This document shows positions 30,765-41,165 of a stretch of 64,000 nt of DNA, one piece after another. The first letter of the stretch is position 1; each line of letters opens with the position of its first letter. A program made the position numbers and the translations under genes. The DNA comes from Hippopus hippopus (lineage: Eukaryota > Mollusca > Bivalvia > Cardiida > Cardiidae). The notes below the pieces were generated by a model. That model was not told the DNA's origin, made no database searches, and was given only the letters and a program-made list of their open reading frames with translations. The stretch covers positions 45,926,505 to 45,990,504 of the forward strand of contig OX328104.1 in the NCBI GenBank assembly GCA_946811185.2, written 5' to 3'.

Positions 30765-30935
30765 AAAGTCGAAAATTATTTCATCGAGTGAATATCACCG
30801 GTAATATTTTTTACGAGTGCTGCTGCGCCACTCGTAAAAATACTACCGATGATGTTTACTCGATGAAATAATTTTCGATGTGTGCCACTCGTGAAAATAT
30901 TACCGATAATGTTCACTCGATGAAATAAAATTCAA
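30765..30935. mobile_element. Foldback element with third arm
   Basis: TCGAAAATTATTTCATCGAG (30769) pairs with CTCGATGAAATAATTTTCGA ending at 30878, around a centre TACGAGTGCTGCTGCGCCACTCGTA. A third partial arm (CACTCGTGAAAATATTACC, CTCGATGAAATAA) follows. Confidence 0.75.
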
Positions 30936-31349
30936 TCAATCACCGAAAAAAATATTTTATTAATTTCATTCTTCTTAACCTTTTTTGTTGGGACTTTTAT
31001 CAAAATTCAGTAGTTGTTTTTGGTAATTTTCAGCGGCGTACCCCCACCCCCTCAAACACACATAAGAACGCATTACAATATTACGTAAAGCGCGAGAACT
31101 GTAGGGTTAATGTGCGTAAATTACGTCATATTTCCGTCTGGTTGAATGACACCTACTGTTTATCTAGGTTACTAGTGCGCGGGAACTACTTTTTCAAATG
31201 AAGAGTTACGGAAATATTTACGGTTAATTTTACTGGTCGTAACCATGAATTATCAAAACTTTTAATCCACCATTACTTCCCGAAAAGTTAACGAAAAGCA
31301 TGAAATAAGTTAGTGATAATTAACACTTACCATCCTTGGCTCGAAGCCG
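30936..31349. other. No recognisable feature
   Basis: No family recognised. TACGTAAAGCGCGAGAAC and a similar GCGCGGGAACTAC word are isolated. Confidence 0.4.
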
Positions 31350-31402
31350 CAAGTGGCGTAGATCAAGATCAGACTTCAAAAATAGTACTATTCGATCTTG
31401 TA
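31350..31402. mobile_element. Pal-B core fragment
   Basis: GTGGCGTAGATCAAGATCAGAC with a short, decayed right arm ATTCGATCTTG. Confidence 0.4.
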
Positions 31403-31477
31403 ATTGCAGAGTAAGATCCGTTGTGAGATAGCCTTCCAAAAATGTTTTGGCCTTTCCAGCCGACCGAAAATTTAAAG

Positions 31478-31735
31478 AACGACCTGGTACCTAAGTGGTT
31501 AGTGTATTTGTCTCGTGACCTGATGGTTGCGGGTTCGATACCCGATTGAGGCAAAACTTCTTTCCGGTGGTTTTTGCCTCTTACCTCAGATGGATGTGAG
31601 AAAGTACATGTAGTCAGTGGCTAGGAAAGAAAGTTGCGTTAGTTCTGGTGTGAGAAAGCCAGAAGACACATGCATAGGTGCACTGGCCGCCGTTATACAA
31701 CCTGAGCTGTTAAAGCAGCATTAAACTCCAACACA
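31478..31735 (+). mobile_element. tRNA-derived SINE, full length
   Basis: The tRNA-like head 31483-31552 (TAAGTGGTTAGTG A-box side; GGGTTCGATACCC B box with paired T stem). The body has GTGAGAAAG twice (31597, 31651), and the tail is GCATAGGTGCACTGGCCGCC to CATTAAACTCC. Confidence 0.75.
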
Positions 31736-31790
31736 AAGAAAGAAAATGTTTAATACAGATTTGGTTTTAAGCAGTGTCATGGGGTTACAA

Positions 31791-32012
31791 AAACTTCTTA
31801 TGCCTTTTCCAGAGGACAGAATCTTAGATTTGTCCAAACTGACAGCATTTGCCGACCTCAGATTAAATTTGGCTTAAATGATAGGATATGACTTTGAGCT
31901 GGTAGAAAACATAATGGAAAAAGGAGAAAATGCTGGTTACCAGCATTTTCTCCTTTTTTACACTATGTTTTCGAAAGCCTTCTCCTCGCCAGTACTGTTT
32001 GATAAAGGGTGA
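31791..32012 (+). mobile_element. Pal-F copy, nearly complete
   Basis: CTTTTCCAGAGGACAGAATC, GATTTGTCCAAACTGACAGC, hairpin tip TGCTGGTTACCAGCA, right end CTGTTTGATAAAGGGTGAA (TTAA decayed to TGAA). Confidence 0.7.
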
Positions 32013-32234
32013 ATGAATTATTTACAGGGTAGAGACTGACTCATACTCTGGGGTATAACCTCATACTCGCGAGTGTTGTTTTTGTCACAAAACAAATCCG
32101 TTTAGTCTGTGATGTAATTAATGTGTTTGGGGTCGAGGAAATTCATTTATCACAGCAACAGTAAGGTTGAGTCTTCGACACTTACTTCTTCTTTCACGTT
32201 GTTTATGTCCACGTCTGCTGGCGGAGTTGGTCAC

Positions 32235-32370
32235 ATGGGGAGTGTCTTGTCTTGGGCAAGACATTGTAGTGTCTCCAGGCTAGTATTGGAAGAAAAGAAA
32301 AGACGTGAATAAGTGTGACACCACGATATTATGATATGACTTGAAAATTGATAAAATGGTGTGAAATCAC
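32235..32370 (+). mobile_element. Old SINE body
   Basis: GGGAGTGTCTTGTCTTGGGC, AAGACATTGTAGTGTCTCC, AGGCTAGTATTGG and GTGACACCACGATATTATGA follow the order seen at 63.5 kb. Confidence 0.45.
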
Positions 32371-32458
32371 ATTTCAAACAAACAAATAAACAAACCGACA
32401 AACAAACAAACAACTGTCTATTTCATTTCACTTTATAATGTTTCATACCAAGCCCTGG

Positions 32459-32560
32459 GTCCGTATTCACCAACAATTCTTCATAGAATTATAAGTTAAA
32501 CTCTAGATTTAGAAAGTAACATAACTTCTGAATTGCTAAACCAAATGATGTAGAAGGTCG
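32459..32560. mobile_element. Pal-D, left half
   Basis: GTCCGTATTCACCAACAATTC to TTCTGAATTGCTAAACCAAATG. It stops at the apex. Confidence 0.6.
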
Positions 32561-32694
32561 TCAACTGTGTCGTCTGTTAATGTTTACAATTAACGACTAG
32601 TCCTCGTATAGGTTTTCTTTTTTGCTAGACTGATGGAATCTTTGCGATTTTTCATCTCTGATAAGAATATCAATCTTTTGTAGACAGAGGCTCA

Positions 32695-33044
32695 TTAGTC
32701 TTGTACCAGACGACAAAACTTTATGCCTGTCCAAAGTGAAAGCGTTTGCAGACGTCAAATTAAATGTTGCTCAAATGTTGGCATTTGTCTCTGTACGGGT
32801 AGAAAACATTGCGGGGAAAAGAAGAAAATGCTGGTTACCAGCAGAAATTTATATTTGTATAAACTGAAGGTGTGTACAGGCGACAAATTAAATGTTGCTT
32901 AAATGTTGGTATTTGTACATGTGCAGGTAGAAAACATTGTTGGAAAAGAAGAAAATGCTGGTTACCAGCATTTCCTTCTTTTCCCACCATGTTTTCAGAA
33001 GCCTTTTTCCTATTGGTCATGCCAACACAAGACTGGTAAAAAGT
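32695..33044 (+). mobile_element. Pal-F copy with internal tandem duplication
   Basis: The segment GACGTCAAATTAAATGTTGC to TGCTGGTTACCAGCA occurs at about 32751-32842 and again at about 32882-32970 with its own hairpin arm. The single right half ends GACTGGTAAAAAGTTAA (TTAA at about 33041). Confidence 0.7.
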
Positions 33045-33337
33045 TAAGTAATACCACTCGTATAAAGTTCTCTCTTAACAGGCAACAAAAATGTTTGAGA
33101 TGTTAGATTTCTTTTATGTGAATATAAATCATTTTAACCAGACTCTTGTTCATTAAAGCGTAGAATTTATATTCTGAGCGCTTTTATAGAATGATATTTT
33201 AGATCGTCTGGTGACTTTCCGCCACGCTATCAGATTACATCAACATTACGAGATAAGGACATATATAAATGTTTATCATGCAGCAGACTCTGCAAGGAAG
33301 CTATAGATGTGAATAAAATTCTTGCTTGTACTTGTAG

Positions 33338-33541
33338 GGCGTTTAACGCCGCTTTCGCCATTATTTCGGGGTCCTGCGTTGCTCAGTGGTGATGTGTAGA
33401 ACTCGTGACCTGGAAAGCGCTGGATCTACTTGGTTTTTCGTGGGATTGTCCATGGGAAAGAAACTTCAGAGCCCTAGCCTAGTACTGGTGAAACCCAGGA
33501 TATCGTGAATATGTGATCTGTCGCCGTGATATGACATTGAA
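33338..33541 (+). mobile_element. SINE with an inverted SINE tail at its head
   Basis: GGCGTTTAACGCCGCTTTCGCC (33338-33359) is a minus-oriented tail. A plus-oriented SINE starts at about 33370: GCGTTGCTCAGTGGTGATG, AACTCGTGACCTGG, GAGCCCTAGCCTAGTACTGG, GTCGCCGTGATATGACATTG. The GGTTCGA B box is lost (GCGCTGGATC). Confidence 0.65.
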
Positions 33542-33697
33542 TTCCTAGTCTAATTCTAAAATTTCAAAGTAAGACAATCTCTGTTTGGCTAATCCATTCG
33601 GTTTAGCCAATTGGAAATTATGTTACTTTCAAATTTGGAAAATTCTTAAGAATTTCAGACTAAGAATGTTATTAAGAATGGTCAGCAAATACGGCAC
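33540..33697. mobile_element. Pal-D, short left end
   Basis: TTCCTAGTCTAATTC, apex TAATCCATTCGGTTTAGCC, right end TTAAGAATGGTCAGCAAATACGG. The Pal-D arm begins inside the SINE tail. Confidence 0.65.
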
Positions 33698-34427
33698 CTC
33701 CTGTAAGATGTAATTTGCGTTGTCTGTTGATACAATCACAAATGAATTATTATCTTTGATCTGCAGAAACTATAAGATATCAAAACCTTTTTTAATGGAA
33801 CAATTTTTCCTTGAATTACAATTTGGTGTAAGTAAGAACTCGTGAAATAGCACGTACTGGCTGTCCTTGGTCTGGACTCTTTACATGAAATGAGAAGCCT
33901 AGCAATGAAGGTTACCGTCTGTGAAAACCTCCAAACAAAGATTGTAAAAATAAAACCTCAATGGTTTATATCGGGAGTATGCTTTTCCTGGCATCTTTGC
34001 CACTTAGTTGCCTTTTAAATTGAATAATGATAATAATAATAAAAAAAAAACGGAGAGATTTGGAGGGATTTTTGTTAGGTTTATCGTGGAATCGGAGACT
34101 TCAATACGGGAACACTTTTTTGTCTTGCATAAGGTGCATCTTAAAATGCATGACAAAAACACAAAACAGTGTTCGTCTTTTTAGGATAAAGCAATTGATT
34201 TTAACTTTTGATACTCTTTGAAATTACTCTTACAGAAACTAATATTTAAATGAATGCTACAAAAATGAAGCTATAAAAATACGAAACAAATCCTTTTTTC
34301 GAAACGGTAGGGTTACTTGTTGCAGAGAGACCCATAATAATTAAAAAAAAAACCCGAAAGGACAACAATAGCAAAGACGCTCCGAATGTGTTTAAAACTA
34401 TACCAAATAAGCCCGATTCCAAATGAC
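33698..34427. other. No recognisable feature
   Basis: AT-rich, with A-runs at about 34039 and 34341. Short ORFs lack motifs. Confidence 0.45.
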
Positions 34428-34624
34428 CCTGAGAAAAAAAGACCTTTGAAAATATTGTTGGAAAAGAAGAAAAATGTTGGTAACCAGCATTTTCTCCTTT
34501 TCCACACTATTTTCTATCATTTAATAAAAGACAAAATTTCTAGTTTGAGCCAATTTTAACTTATCTTATGCAAATGTTTTTGAATTTAGACAGGTCTAAA
34601 ATTTTGTCGTTTGGCAAAGGTTTT
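34428..34624 (-). mobile_element. Pal-F copy
   Basis: GAAAATATTGTTGGAAAAG, hairpin tip TGTTGGTAACCAGCA, TTTTAACTTATCTTATGC and right end AAAATTTTGTCGTTTGGCAAAGG. No TTAA at the end. Confidence 0.65.
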
Positions 34625-34989
34625 AAAGACTACAGTGTATATTTCCTAAACCAAAAACCATTTTCTTTTTGTAAACTACTTTGTCGAAATGCTTCAGTGT
34701 ATAAGTACAAGATAATGTTTAAAATCAGATATAAAATGAATTTACAATGATACATGAACTCATAGCTTTCCCAAAAAGATTGTACCAGCTGTGAACCACC
34801 ATAGCATTGTAGACAAAGTGAAACATAAACGGCGAAAGAGCCAGTTGTGTCAAGCTTATGCGGCACCCCGCACCCTCCCTCTGAAAGTTTCAGGAACATA
34901 TATGTACTATATACCTGTTTATTCGGGGCAAACTAGTATCGCGTATCCGGGTTTCTCCCCGAGGTCAGAGGCCAGTTTGCTAGTTTAGT
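34625..34989. other. No recognisable feature
   Basis: Sequence downstream of the LINE 3' end; nothing else is recognised. Confidence 0.35.
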
Positions 34990-35374
34990 TTAAACATATT
35001 TTATTCATGAAGTGAATGGGGTCGGGCCACAAGTTCGTACAACTTAGATTGGGCCCTTCCCCTACAATCAAATTAACAATACAAGATGACAGATAATGGA
35101 AACAATACATATAGAGACATGGTGTAAATAACTAGATAAAGAAAAAAAAATGTACACAAAAACAAAAACAGAAATAAGGAGAAACTGATAAAGAGAGGAG
35201 AAAAAATGAACAAAGGAGGAAAAAAAAAAGTAGAGTGGAAATAGAACTAATAAGAAAAGAAAAAGGGAGAATGAGAAACTGGATACGAAACTGGATGCGA
35301 TGCTCTGTGATCAATGCCTGCTATTTTAGTAAAAGGCTGTATGTATTATTTTCTTTTTATTGAATATGTAATAA
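34990..35374 (-). other. LINE 3' UTR
   Basis: Downstream of the ORF stop lies an AT-rich leader, then GAAGGGCCCAATCTAAG and TGGCCCGACCCCATTC, then AATAAA. The GGGCC-rich block before AATAAA is also present in the 40764-41038 insert, which suggests related 3' ends. The exact 3' terminus near 34990 is uncertain. Confidence 0.6.
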
Positions 35375-36829
35375 TTACTCAAAGCGGCCCGACTGTTTAA
35401 TGTATAAGTGAACTGCTTCAAATAATAAGCAGTTTTCATCATTATTCAGGTTTTCATCGTCGAATAACAACTTTTCTATGTTTAGAGGATGAAGAGCCCT
35501 TGTTGATTGAAAAAGTGTGATTCTGATATCAGAATACCTTCGACATATGAAAAAATAGTGTTCTGCATTCTCAACGCCATTTCTGCAGTCACAAATAAGA
35601 TCTAATTTCAAATGATTCAGAAAAAGGTCATTATTTAAATTACTGCAGTTATTTCTTATTCTAGCATGAATGACAGACAGGCGTCTATTTCCGATAAGGT
35701 AGATACTAGGTATTCTATTTGGTTTTGACATGCTACTTAATTTTAACTTAAAGGAACCAAATGTTATACAATTTCTGATTCCTTGCTCTAGATTATTCCA
35801 AAGAGAAATTGAAGAAGGAATACAGGACTTGTGTAACAGTCGTGTTCTTGCATGTACATTTTCGTAATTTTGGCTGTTTCTTAATTGGTATTGAGACCTA
35901 TCACCAACCACTGGAGGTATAGGTTCATCTGTATATTGGGGAACGAGATTGTTTGATACTTTATACATGAAACATAGTTTCGCATTTTTCCTTCTGGAAG
36001 ATAAGGTTTCCCAACCACATTCTTTATACAGATTTTCAAGAGATACTGATCTTGTGAGACCTGTCACGATACGCGCTGCTTCATTTTGAAGCTTTTCTAT
36101 TGAATCAGAACACATAACTAAACAACCATCCCATACTATCGAGGAGCAGTCTAGAATCGGTCTGACATACAATAAGTAAATTTGATTAAGTGCTGCTCGT
36201 GTAAGAGTAAATTGGAGTCTTCGCATGATCTGTAATATTTTGGATGCTGCTTTTAAATTGTTGTTTTTATGATCCTTCCATTGGCCTGTACTACTCGAAG
36301 TTAATCCCAAATGTTTATGTTCATCTACAATCTTTATCTTAATATTACCGAAAAAAAGCGATGGTTTATCAAAGTCTTTTCTAGTTGAAAGAATGACTGC
36401 TTCTGTTTTATCTGGATTGAAATCAACCAACCATTGTTTTGCCCACTGTGACACTATTCTCAGGTCATGATTTACAATACTCTCTATATCACTTAATGAG
36501 GTTGCAGAGTAATACAGGGAACTGTCATCGGCATACAGTCGAGTTACGCTTAATAAAGAATCTGTGATGTCGTTTACGTAAATAAGGAATAAGAGAGGCC
36601 CTAAAACAGATCCCTGGGGTACTCCAGCCCTTAGTGGAGAGAGGCTCGACTCTGATGATTGGATCACTACTTTCTGTTTTCTATTTCCAAGATAACTTTT
36701 AAACCAGTTAAGTAGCCCGTCACCTAAACCATGTTCTTCTAGTTTGAATAAGAGACCACTGTGCCACACCCTATCAAATGCTTTTGATATATCACAGAAA
36801 ACAATGCAGGAGAACTGACCATGATCCAC
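35375..36829 (-). CDS. LINE reverse transcriptase palm, thumb and C-terminal domain (484-residue ORF)
   Basis: This is the longest open frame in the window. Motif A has FCDISKAFDRVWH (catalytic Asp13), motif B has GVPQGSVLGPLL (69-80), motif C is YADD (99-102), and a thumb region follows. The C-terminus has a CxC...H....C motif (Cys413, Cys415, His424, Cys429) as in CR1/Jockey-type proteins. Target-primed reverse transcription is the known role. The first Met is not the true start: the frame is open upstream to about 36932, where a one-base loss shifts it from the fingers domain. All three catalytic aspartates are present, but the full protein cannot be made. Confidence 0.9.
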   Translation of the reverse strand: MDHGQFSCIVFCDISKAFDRVWHSGLLFKLEEHGLGDGLLNWFKSYLGNRKQKVVIQSSESSLSPLRAGVPQGSVLGPLLFLIYVNDITDSLLSVTRLYADDSSLYYSATSLSDIESIVNHDLRIVSQWAKQWLVDFNPDKTEAVILSTRKDFDKPSLFFGNIKIKIVDEHKHLGLTSSSTGQWKDHKNNNLKAASKILQIMRRLQFTLTRAALNQIYLLYVRPILDCSSIVWDGCLVMCSDSIEKLQNEAARIVTGLTRSVSLENLYKECGWETLSSRRKNAKLCFMYKVSNNLVPQYTDEPIPPVVGDRSQYQLRNSQNYENVHARTRLLHKSCIPSSISLWNNLEQGIRNCITFGSFKLKLSSMSKPNRIPSIYLIGNRRLSVIHARIRNNCSNLNNDLFLNHLKLDLICDCRNGVENAEHYFFICRRYSDIRITLFQSTRALHPLNIEKLLFDDENLNNDENCLLFEAVHLYIKQSGRFE

Positions 36830-36855
36830 TGCTTGACAAATATGGTGATATATAT

Positions 36856-37262
36856 CTATAAGCTGGTAGGTTGTTGAGTGTTTTGGTAAAAAACCAGATT
36901 GATATTTATATAATAGTTCATTTGTCTCATCAAGAAATTATACATGTGTTTAAAGATAATTCTCTCAAGGATCTTTCCACAACTACTAAGAAGAGAAACT
37001 GGCCTATAATTAGACGGAAAAGACTTGTCACCTTTTTTATATAGCGATGTAACGGTCGCTCTCTTCCACAAATCGGGAAAAACTCCTTCAGAAATAGAAC
37101 GATTGAATAAAATATAAAGTGGTTTACTATTGGAGTGTATACACCCTTTGAGCATTCTATGACTAATATTGTCAGGACCACTGGCTTTGTTAATTTCAAT
37201 CGATTGGATGACATCTTCAGTTTCCTATTTAGTGACCTCATCGATTACAAGTTTGTTTACCG
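36856..37262 (-). pseudogene. LINE reverse transcriptase fingers domain (frameshifted)
   Basis: The reading contains the RT fingers signatures FPDLWKRATVTSLYKKGD and NYRPVSLLSSCGKILERI, preceded by NKASGPDNIS, typical of non-LTR RTs. A TAG at 37225-37227 interrupts it upstream. A one-base deletion near 36932-36936 moves the continuation into the frame of the 484-residue ORF. The upstream end is cut by the Helentron-like insertion at 37263. Confidence 0.85.
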
Positions 37263-39601
37263 TTTTTAGCTCCACTGGCCGAAGGCCAGCGGGCTTATGT
37301 CATGGCCTGTTGTCCGTCGTGCGTCCGTCCGTCCGTCCGTCCGTGCGTCCGTCCGTCCGTCCGTGCGTTAACTTTTTTTTAAAACGTCTTCTTCTCTGAA
37401 ACTACCCATCCAATTTTGATGAAACTTCACAGAAATGATCCTGCCATGGTCCTCTTCAGAATTTCTTGAAAGAATTTAATTCCTTCAAAAACTCTGGTTG
37501 CCATGGCAACAAAACTGAAAAATTTTGAAAATCTTTGAAAATCTTCTTGTCTGAAACCGTAAGGCCAAGGGCTACCAAATTTGGCATGTAGCTTTATCTA
37601 GTGGACCTCTACCAAGTTTCTTCAATTTATAGCCCTGGGGTCAAAATTGGCCCCGCCCCGGGGGTTACAAGTTATACATGGGCTTATTTAGGGAGAACTT
37701 TAAAATTCCTCTTCTACCTAGCCATAGGGCCTAGAGCTACCAAATTTGGCATGTAGCTTTATCTAGTGGACCTCTGCCAAGATTGTTCAAATTATAGCCC
37801 TGGGGTCAAATTAGGCCCTGCCCGGGGGTAACAAGTTTTACATGGGCTTATATAACAAGTTTTACATGGGCTTATATAGGGAGAACTTTAAAATTCTTCT
37901 TTGAACTAGCCATGGGGCCTAGGGCGACCAAATTTGGCATGTAGCTATATCTAGTGGACCTGTACCAAGGGTGTCCAAATTACAGCCGAGGGTCAAATTT
38001 GACTTCGCTCCGGGGGGTAACATGTTTTACATGGGCGGGCTTATATAGGAAAATCTTTCGCATCTAGCTATAAGGGCTAGGGCTATCAAATTTTGCATTT
38101 AGCTTTATCTAGGGGGTCTCTATCAAGGGTGCCCAAATTATAGCCCAGGGGGTCAAATGTAGCCCCACCCCAGGGGGTCACAAGTTCTACATGGTCTTAT
38201 ATAAGGAAACTTTAATAATCTACTTGTACATAGCCATATTTAGGCCTAGGGCTACCAAATTTTGCATGTAACTTTATATAATGGGCCTCTACCAAGAGGG
38301 CCCAAATTTTAACTTTGGGGGTCAAGTTTGACTCCACACCAGGGGTCACAAGTTTTACATTGGCTTTTATAGTGAAAACTTGATAAACTTGTGTCATGGA
38401 TCACATATTTTACAGGGCCTTTTATTCAGCAAACTTGTTTTACATGACTTTTTATTGGGCAAGATTAAAAAATCTTTTTGTTTATAACCACACATTCTAG
38501 TTTCATATTGTAGGTCTGGGGTCAAAATTGCCTTCATTCCAGGGATCGCAAGTTTAACATGGGCTTCAAAATATTGTCACTTCAATTTAAACATTAATCA
38601 AGGGAAATAACTCTTTTTATGAAAGATAAAGTTCGTTACTATTTACCTCCCTTGATTATCAAGCTGCAGTGATACATGATTGGTGCTAGACAAGTTTTTT
38701 AGCTCCACTGGCCGAAGGCCAGCAGGCTTATGTTATGGCCCGTTGTCCGTTGTGCGTCCATCCGTATGTTAACTTTTTACCTCACTTGAGCACAACGTGC
38801 TCAAGGGGAGCTTTTAGGATCACCTGGTGTCCGTCGTGCGTCGTGTGTCGTCAACAATTCTTTAAACATCAACTCCTCCTAAACCACTGGGCGGATTTGG
38901 ACCAAACTTGGCTGGAATGTTCCTTGGAAGGTCCTCTTTAAAAACTGTTCACAGAATTTGATTCCATCAAAAACTCTGGTTGCCATTGCAACCAAATGGA
39001 ATTTTTTAGGGAATTCTTTAAAAATCTTCTCCTCTGAAACCACAGGTCAGATTTTGAAATAATTTCACAGATATGCTCCTTGGGTGACCCTTTTTAAAAA
39101 TCGTTCGTAAAATTTTGATCCGTCAAAAAATGTGGCTCTGGTGAATGGGGGCTTCTTGCACCATATAGAAATGAAGGAATTCTTCAAAATTCTTCTTCTC
39201 TGAAACCGCTGGTCAGATTTCGAAATAATTTCACAGGATTGTTCCTTGGGTGACCCTATTCAAAATCTGTTCGTAAAATTTTGATCCATCAAAAAACGTG
39301 GCTCTGGTGAATGGGGGCTTCTTGCACTATACAGAAATGAAGGAATTCTTTAAAAATCTTCTCCTCTGAAACAGCAGGTCAGATTTTGAAATAATTTCAC
39401 AGGATTGTTGCTTGGGTGACCTTTTTCAAAAATTGTTCGTAAAATTTTGATCCGTCAAAAAATGTGGCTCTGGTGAATGGGGGCTACTTGCACTATATGG
39501 AAATTTAGAAATTCTTAAAAATTCTTCTTCTCTGAAACGACTGGTCAGAATTTTACTTAATAGCCAGTGGAGCGATACAGGGCCATCATGGCCCTCTTGT
39601 T
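37263..39601 (+). mobile_element. Composite H1/H2 Helentron-like insertion in the LINE
   Basis: H1 starts at 37268 (AGCTCCACTGGCC) after a T run, with a CCGT tract at 37325-37370. Modules containing GGGCTACCAAATTTGGCATG recur at 37571, 37736, 37924, 38092 and 38251. A second H1 start lies at 38701 and an H2 start (ACCTCACTTGAGCACAACG) at 38779, followed by H2 modules of about 166 bp. The right end is H1: GCCAGTGGAGC (39563-39573), hairpin GGGCCATCATGGCCC (39580-39594), TCTTGTT. The LINE reading resumes on both sides. Confidence 0.85.
38701..39558 (+). mobile_element. Inner H1 start and H2 body within the composite
   Basis: AGCTCCACTGGCCGAAGG (38701) runs only to the short tetranucleotide tract. 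An H2 left end then follows after TTTTT and continues through TTCTTTAAACATCAACTCC, the uninterrupted form of the site into which H1 inserted at 6956. Four H2 modules follow (about 39025, 39195, 39365, 39525). The H2 right end is missing. Confidence 0.65.
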
Positions 39602-39678
39602 AACTGAATACCTGGAAGTACAGTATTTGTATCATCTACCATCGATATCGATGTAAAATAATTGTTTAAACAGTCTGC

Positions 39679-40437
39679 CTATTCTTGTGTAGAAGTGTAC
39701 CAGACTGTCTCCCCATTTGATAAAGTTTCGCATAATGGTGGAAAACAAGAAACGGATTTATCTGTTTTAAGAAAATGCTTGATAGTTTTCCAGAAACCTC
39801 TTTTATCGTTGCAATTAAGGGCAAGCAAGTTTGTTTCTAGATTATTAAAGAATCTTTCTTTCGCGTGTTTTTTCATATTGTTTACTTTGTTCCGAAGATT
39901 TTTATATTTTGACCAATCAGTGAGTTTTCCTGAAGCTTTTGCAGTACTTTTCATTCTGTCTCTTTTACGTGATATCCGTCTTATTGCATTATCATACCAT
40001 AGTTGATGATCAGGCCGAACACAAACTGTTTTATGGGGAATACACTGGTTGACCATACCAATATACATCCTAGTAAAAGTAGCACATGATTCGTCTACCC
40101 AACCATTAAGCAAAATATTCCAATTGTAGTCTAATACTTTTTGATTAAGTAGTTCATAATTAGCTCTTCTGTATAGCCAAATGGTTCTTTCAAAGCACGG
40201 TTGTGTCTGGTATGGAAAAGGGATTGATATATACGTAGCACAGTGGTCACTTATTGCTTGTGGCAGTAGAAATGTGCCACAGTCTGAATACTCCAAGTCA
40301 TTAGGAATCAAAATAGGGTCGAGTAATGCATTTCCTCTGGTTGGGATATTTATTACGTTCATCATAGAATTAACTATTATAATATCTTTTAAATTATGAA
40401 ATGTGTTATTTAACAAGTCTTCATTTAAATCACCCAT
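39679..40437 (-). pseudogene. LINE endonuclease C-terminal part and linker (252-residue ORF)
   Basis: It begins MGDLNEDLL, the GDxN motif of apurinic-type endonucleases, and has the catalytic SDH at residues 64-66, both needed for target nicking. The later part (LWYDNAIRRISRKRD, KKHAKERFFNN) is the basic linker before RT. It ends at a TAG (39679-39681), after which the same frame continues with RT-linker-like residues. It is therefore an internal piece of ORF2 and not a gene of its own. Confidence 0.85.
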
Positions 40438-41165
40438 TATAATTACATTTTTAGATATCTGAAATGCTACTTCAAGGTTGATATTTAAATTTCTAAAAGT
40501 ACATTGTTAGCCGTTTTAGGGCTATAAAAAACACCGATCAGATATACTTCTGACTTTACAACAATTTTAACCCAAATAGATTCGTTACAGTGCCCTTCAA
40601 GACCAGCAACTCTAGAATGTGCAAGATCCTTGTTTAGATATACAAGAATACCCCCGCCATGGTTGGTTTGATCTTTTCAGTAAGGTTCGTCAAATAAGTT
40701 TGATAAATATAAATTTTCTTGTGTGATGGACTCATTAAGATGAGTTTCAGTAAAGCAAAGAACTCAGAACTCAGAACACTTTATTCGTAGCTAAGGCCTC
40801 CGGCCCATATTACATGGCATAAAATTTACAAATATATTGTTTTCCCTCCTTCTGTAAATATGAAACTGTAGTTTTTTTTTTTTTTTTTTTTGACAAAAAA
40901 GAAAACATCACATACACATGTACATACACACACATAAAACTCATACATATTGATATATACATATCATATTTACATGAACTGTGAAGCTTTGGACAACATT
41001 TTCTTCATTCCCATATGCATGCAGCAAGTGCCGAGAAAAAAGAACATTAAAATCTAAAAGCTCGTCTCTGATAAAATTCAACTTATTCCTAATGCTTCTT
41101 ATGTTGCAATGCAACACTGATAGTAGAAATGTTTTACCAGTTTGCTAAAGCATCAATCTATGTAG
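40438..41165 (-). pseudogene. LINE endonuclease N-terminal part (stop, frameshift, insertion)
   Basis: Minus-strand readings contain LHCNIRSIRNKLNFIRDEL (upstream of the insert, at about 41050-41125) and FTETHLNES (downstream of it), the first two motifs of the AP-endonuclease domain, then GGGILVYLNKDL. A TGA at 40677-40679 and a frameshift near 40500 disrupt it. The start codon is not identifiable. Confidence 0.75.
40764..41038 (-). mobile_element. 5'-truncated LINE 3' end, 7-bp target duplication
   Basis: AAAGAAC stands at 40757-40763 and 41039-41045 (GTTCTTT on the minus strand). Removing the insert rejoins the endonuclease frame. On the minus strand the insert has an internal A-run, GGGCCGGAGGCCTTAGC, then AATAAAGTGTTCTGAGTTCTGA, a 3' end with short direct repeats like CR1-type tails. 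Confidence 0.85.

Larger units (their letters stand above)
34990..41165 (-). mobile_element. Non-LTR retrotransposon (Jockey/CR1-like LINE), broken and twice interrupted
   Basis: One minus-strand LINE can be followed from an endonuclease N-terminus near 41165, through reverse transcriptase, to a 3' UTR with AATAAA (complement of TTTATT at 35000-35005). Two inserts are removed from the count: 37263-39601 (Helentron-like) and 40764-41038 (LINE 3' end). About 3.2 kb of coding sequence remains, roughly 1,060 codons, the usual size of a Jockey/CR1-clade ORF2. Stops at 40677-40679, 39679-39681 and 37225-37227 and frameshifts near 40500 and 36935 make it non-functional. No ORF1 is recognised. Clade placement needs a phylogeny. 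Confidence 0.85.

Noticed and set aside
37268..39601. Reading the LINE as two separate genes (endonuclease and RT)
   Set aside because: Both pieces lie on the same strand in the right order and are separated by a complete Helentron-like insertion, so they are one broken element.
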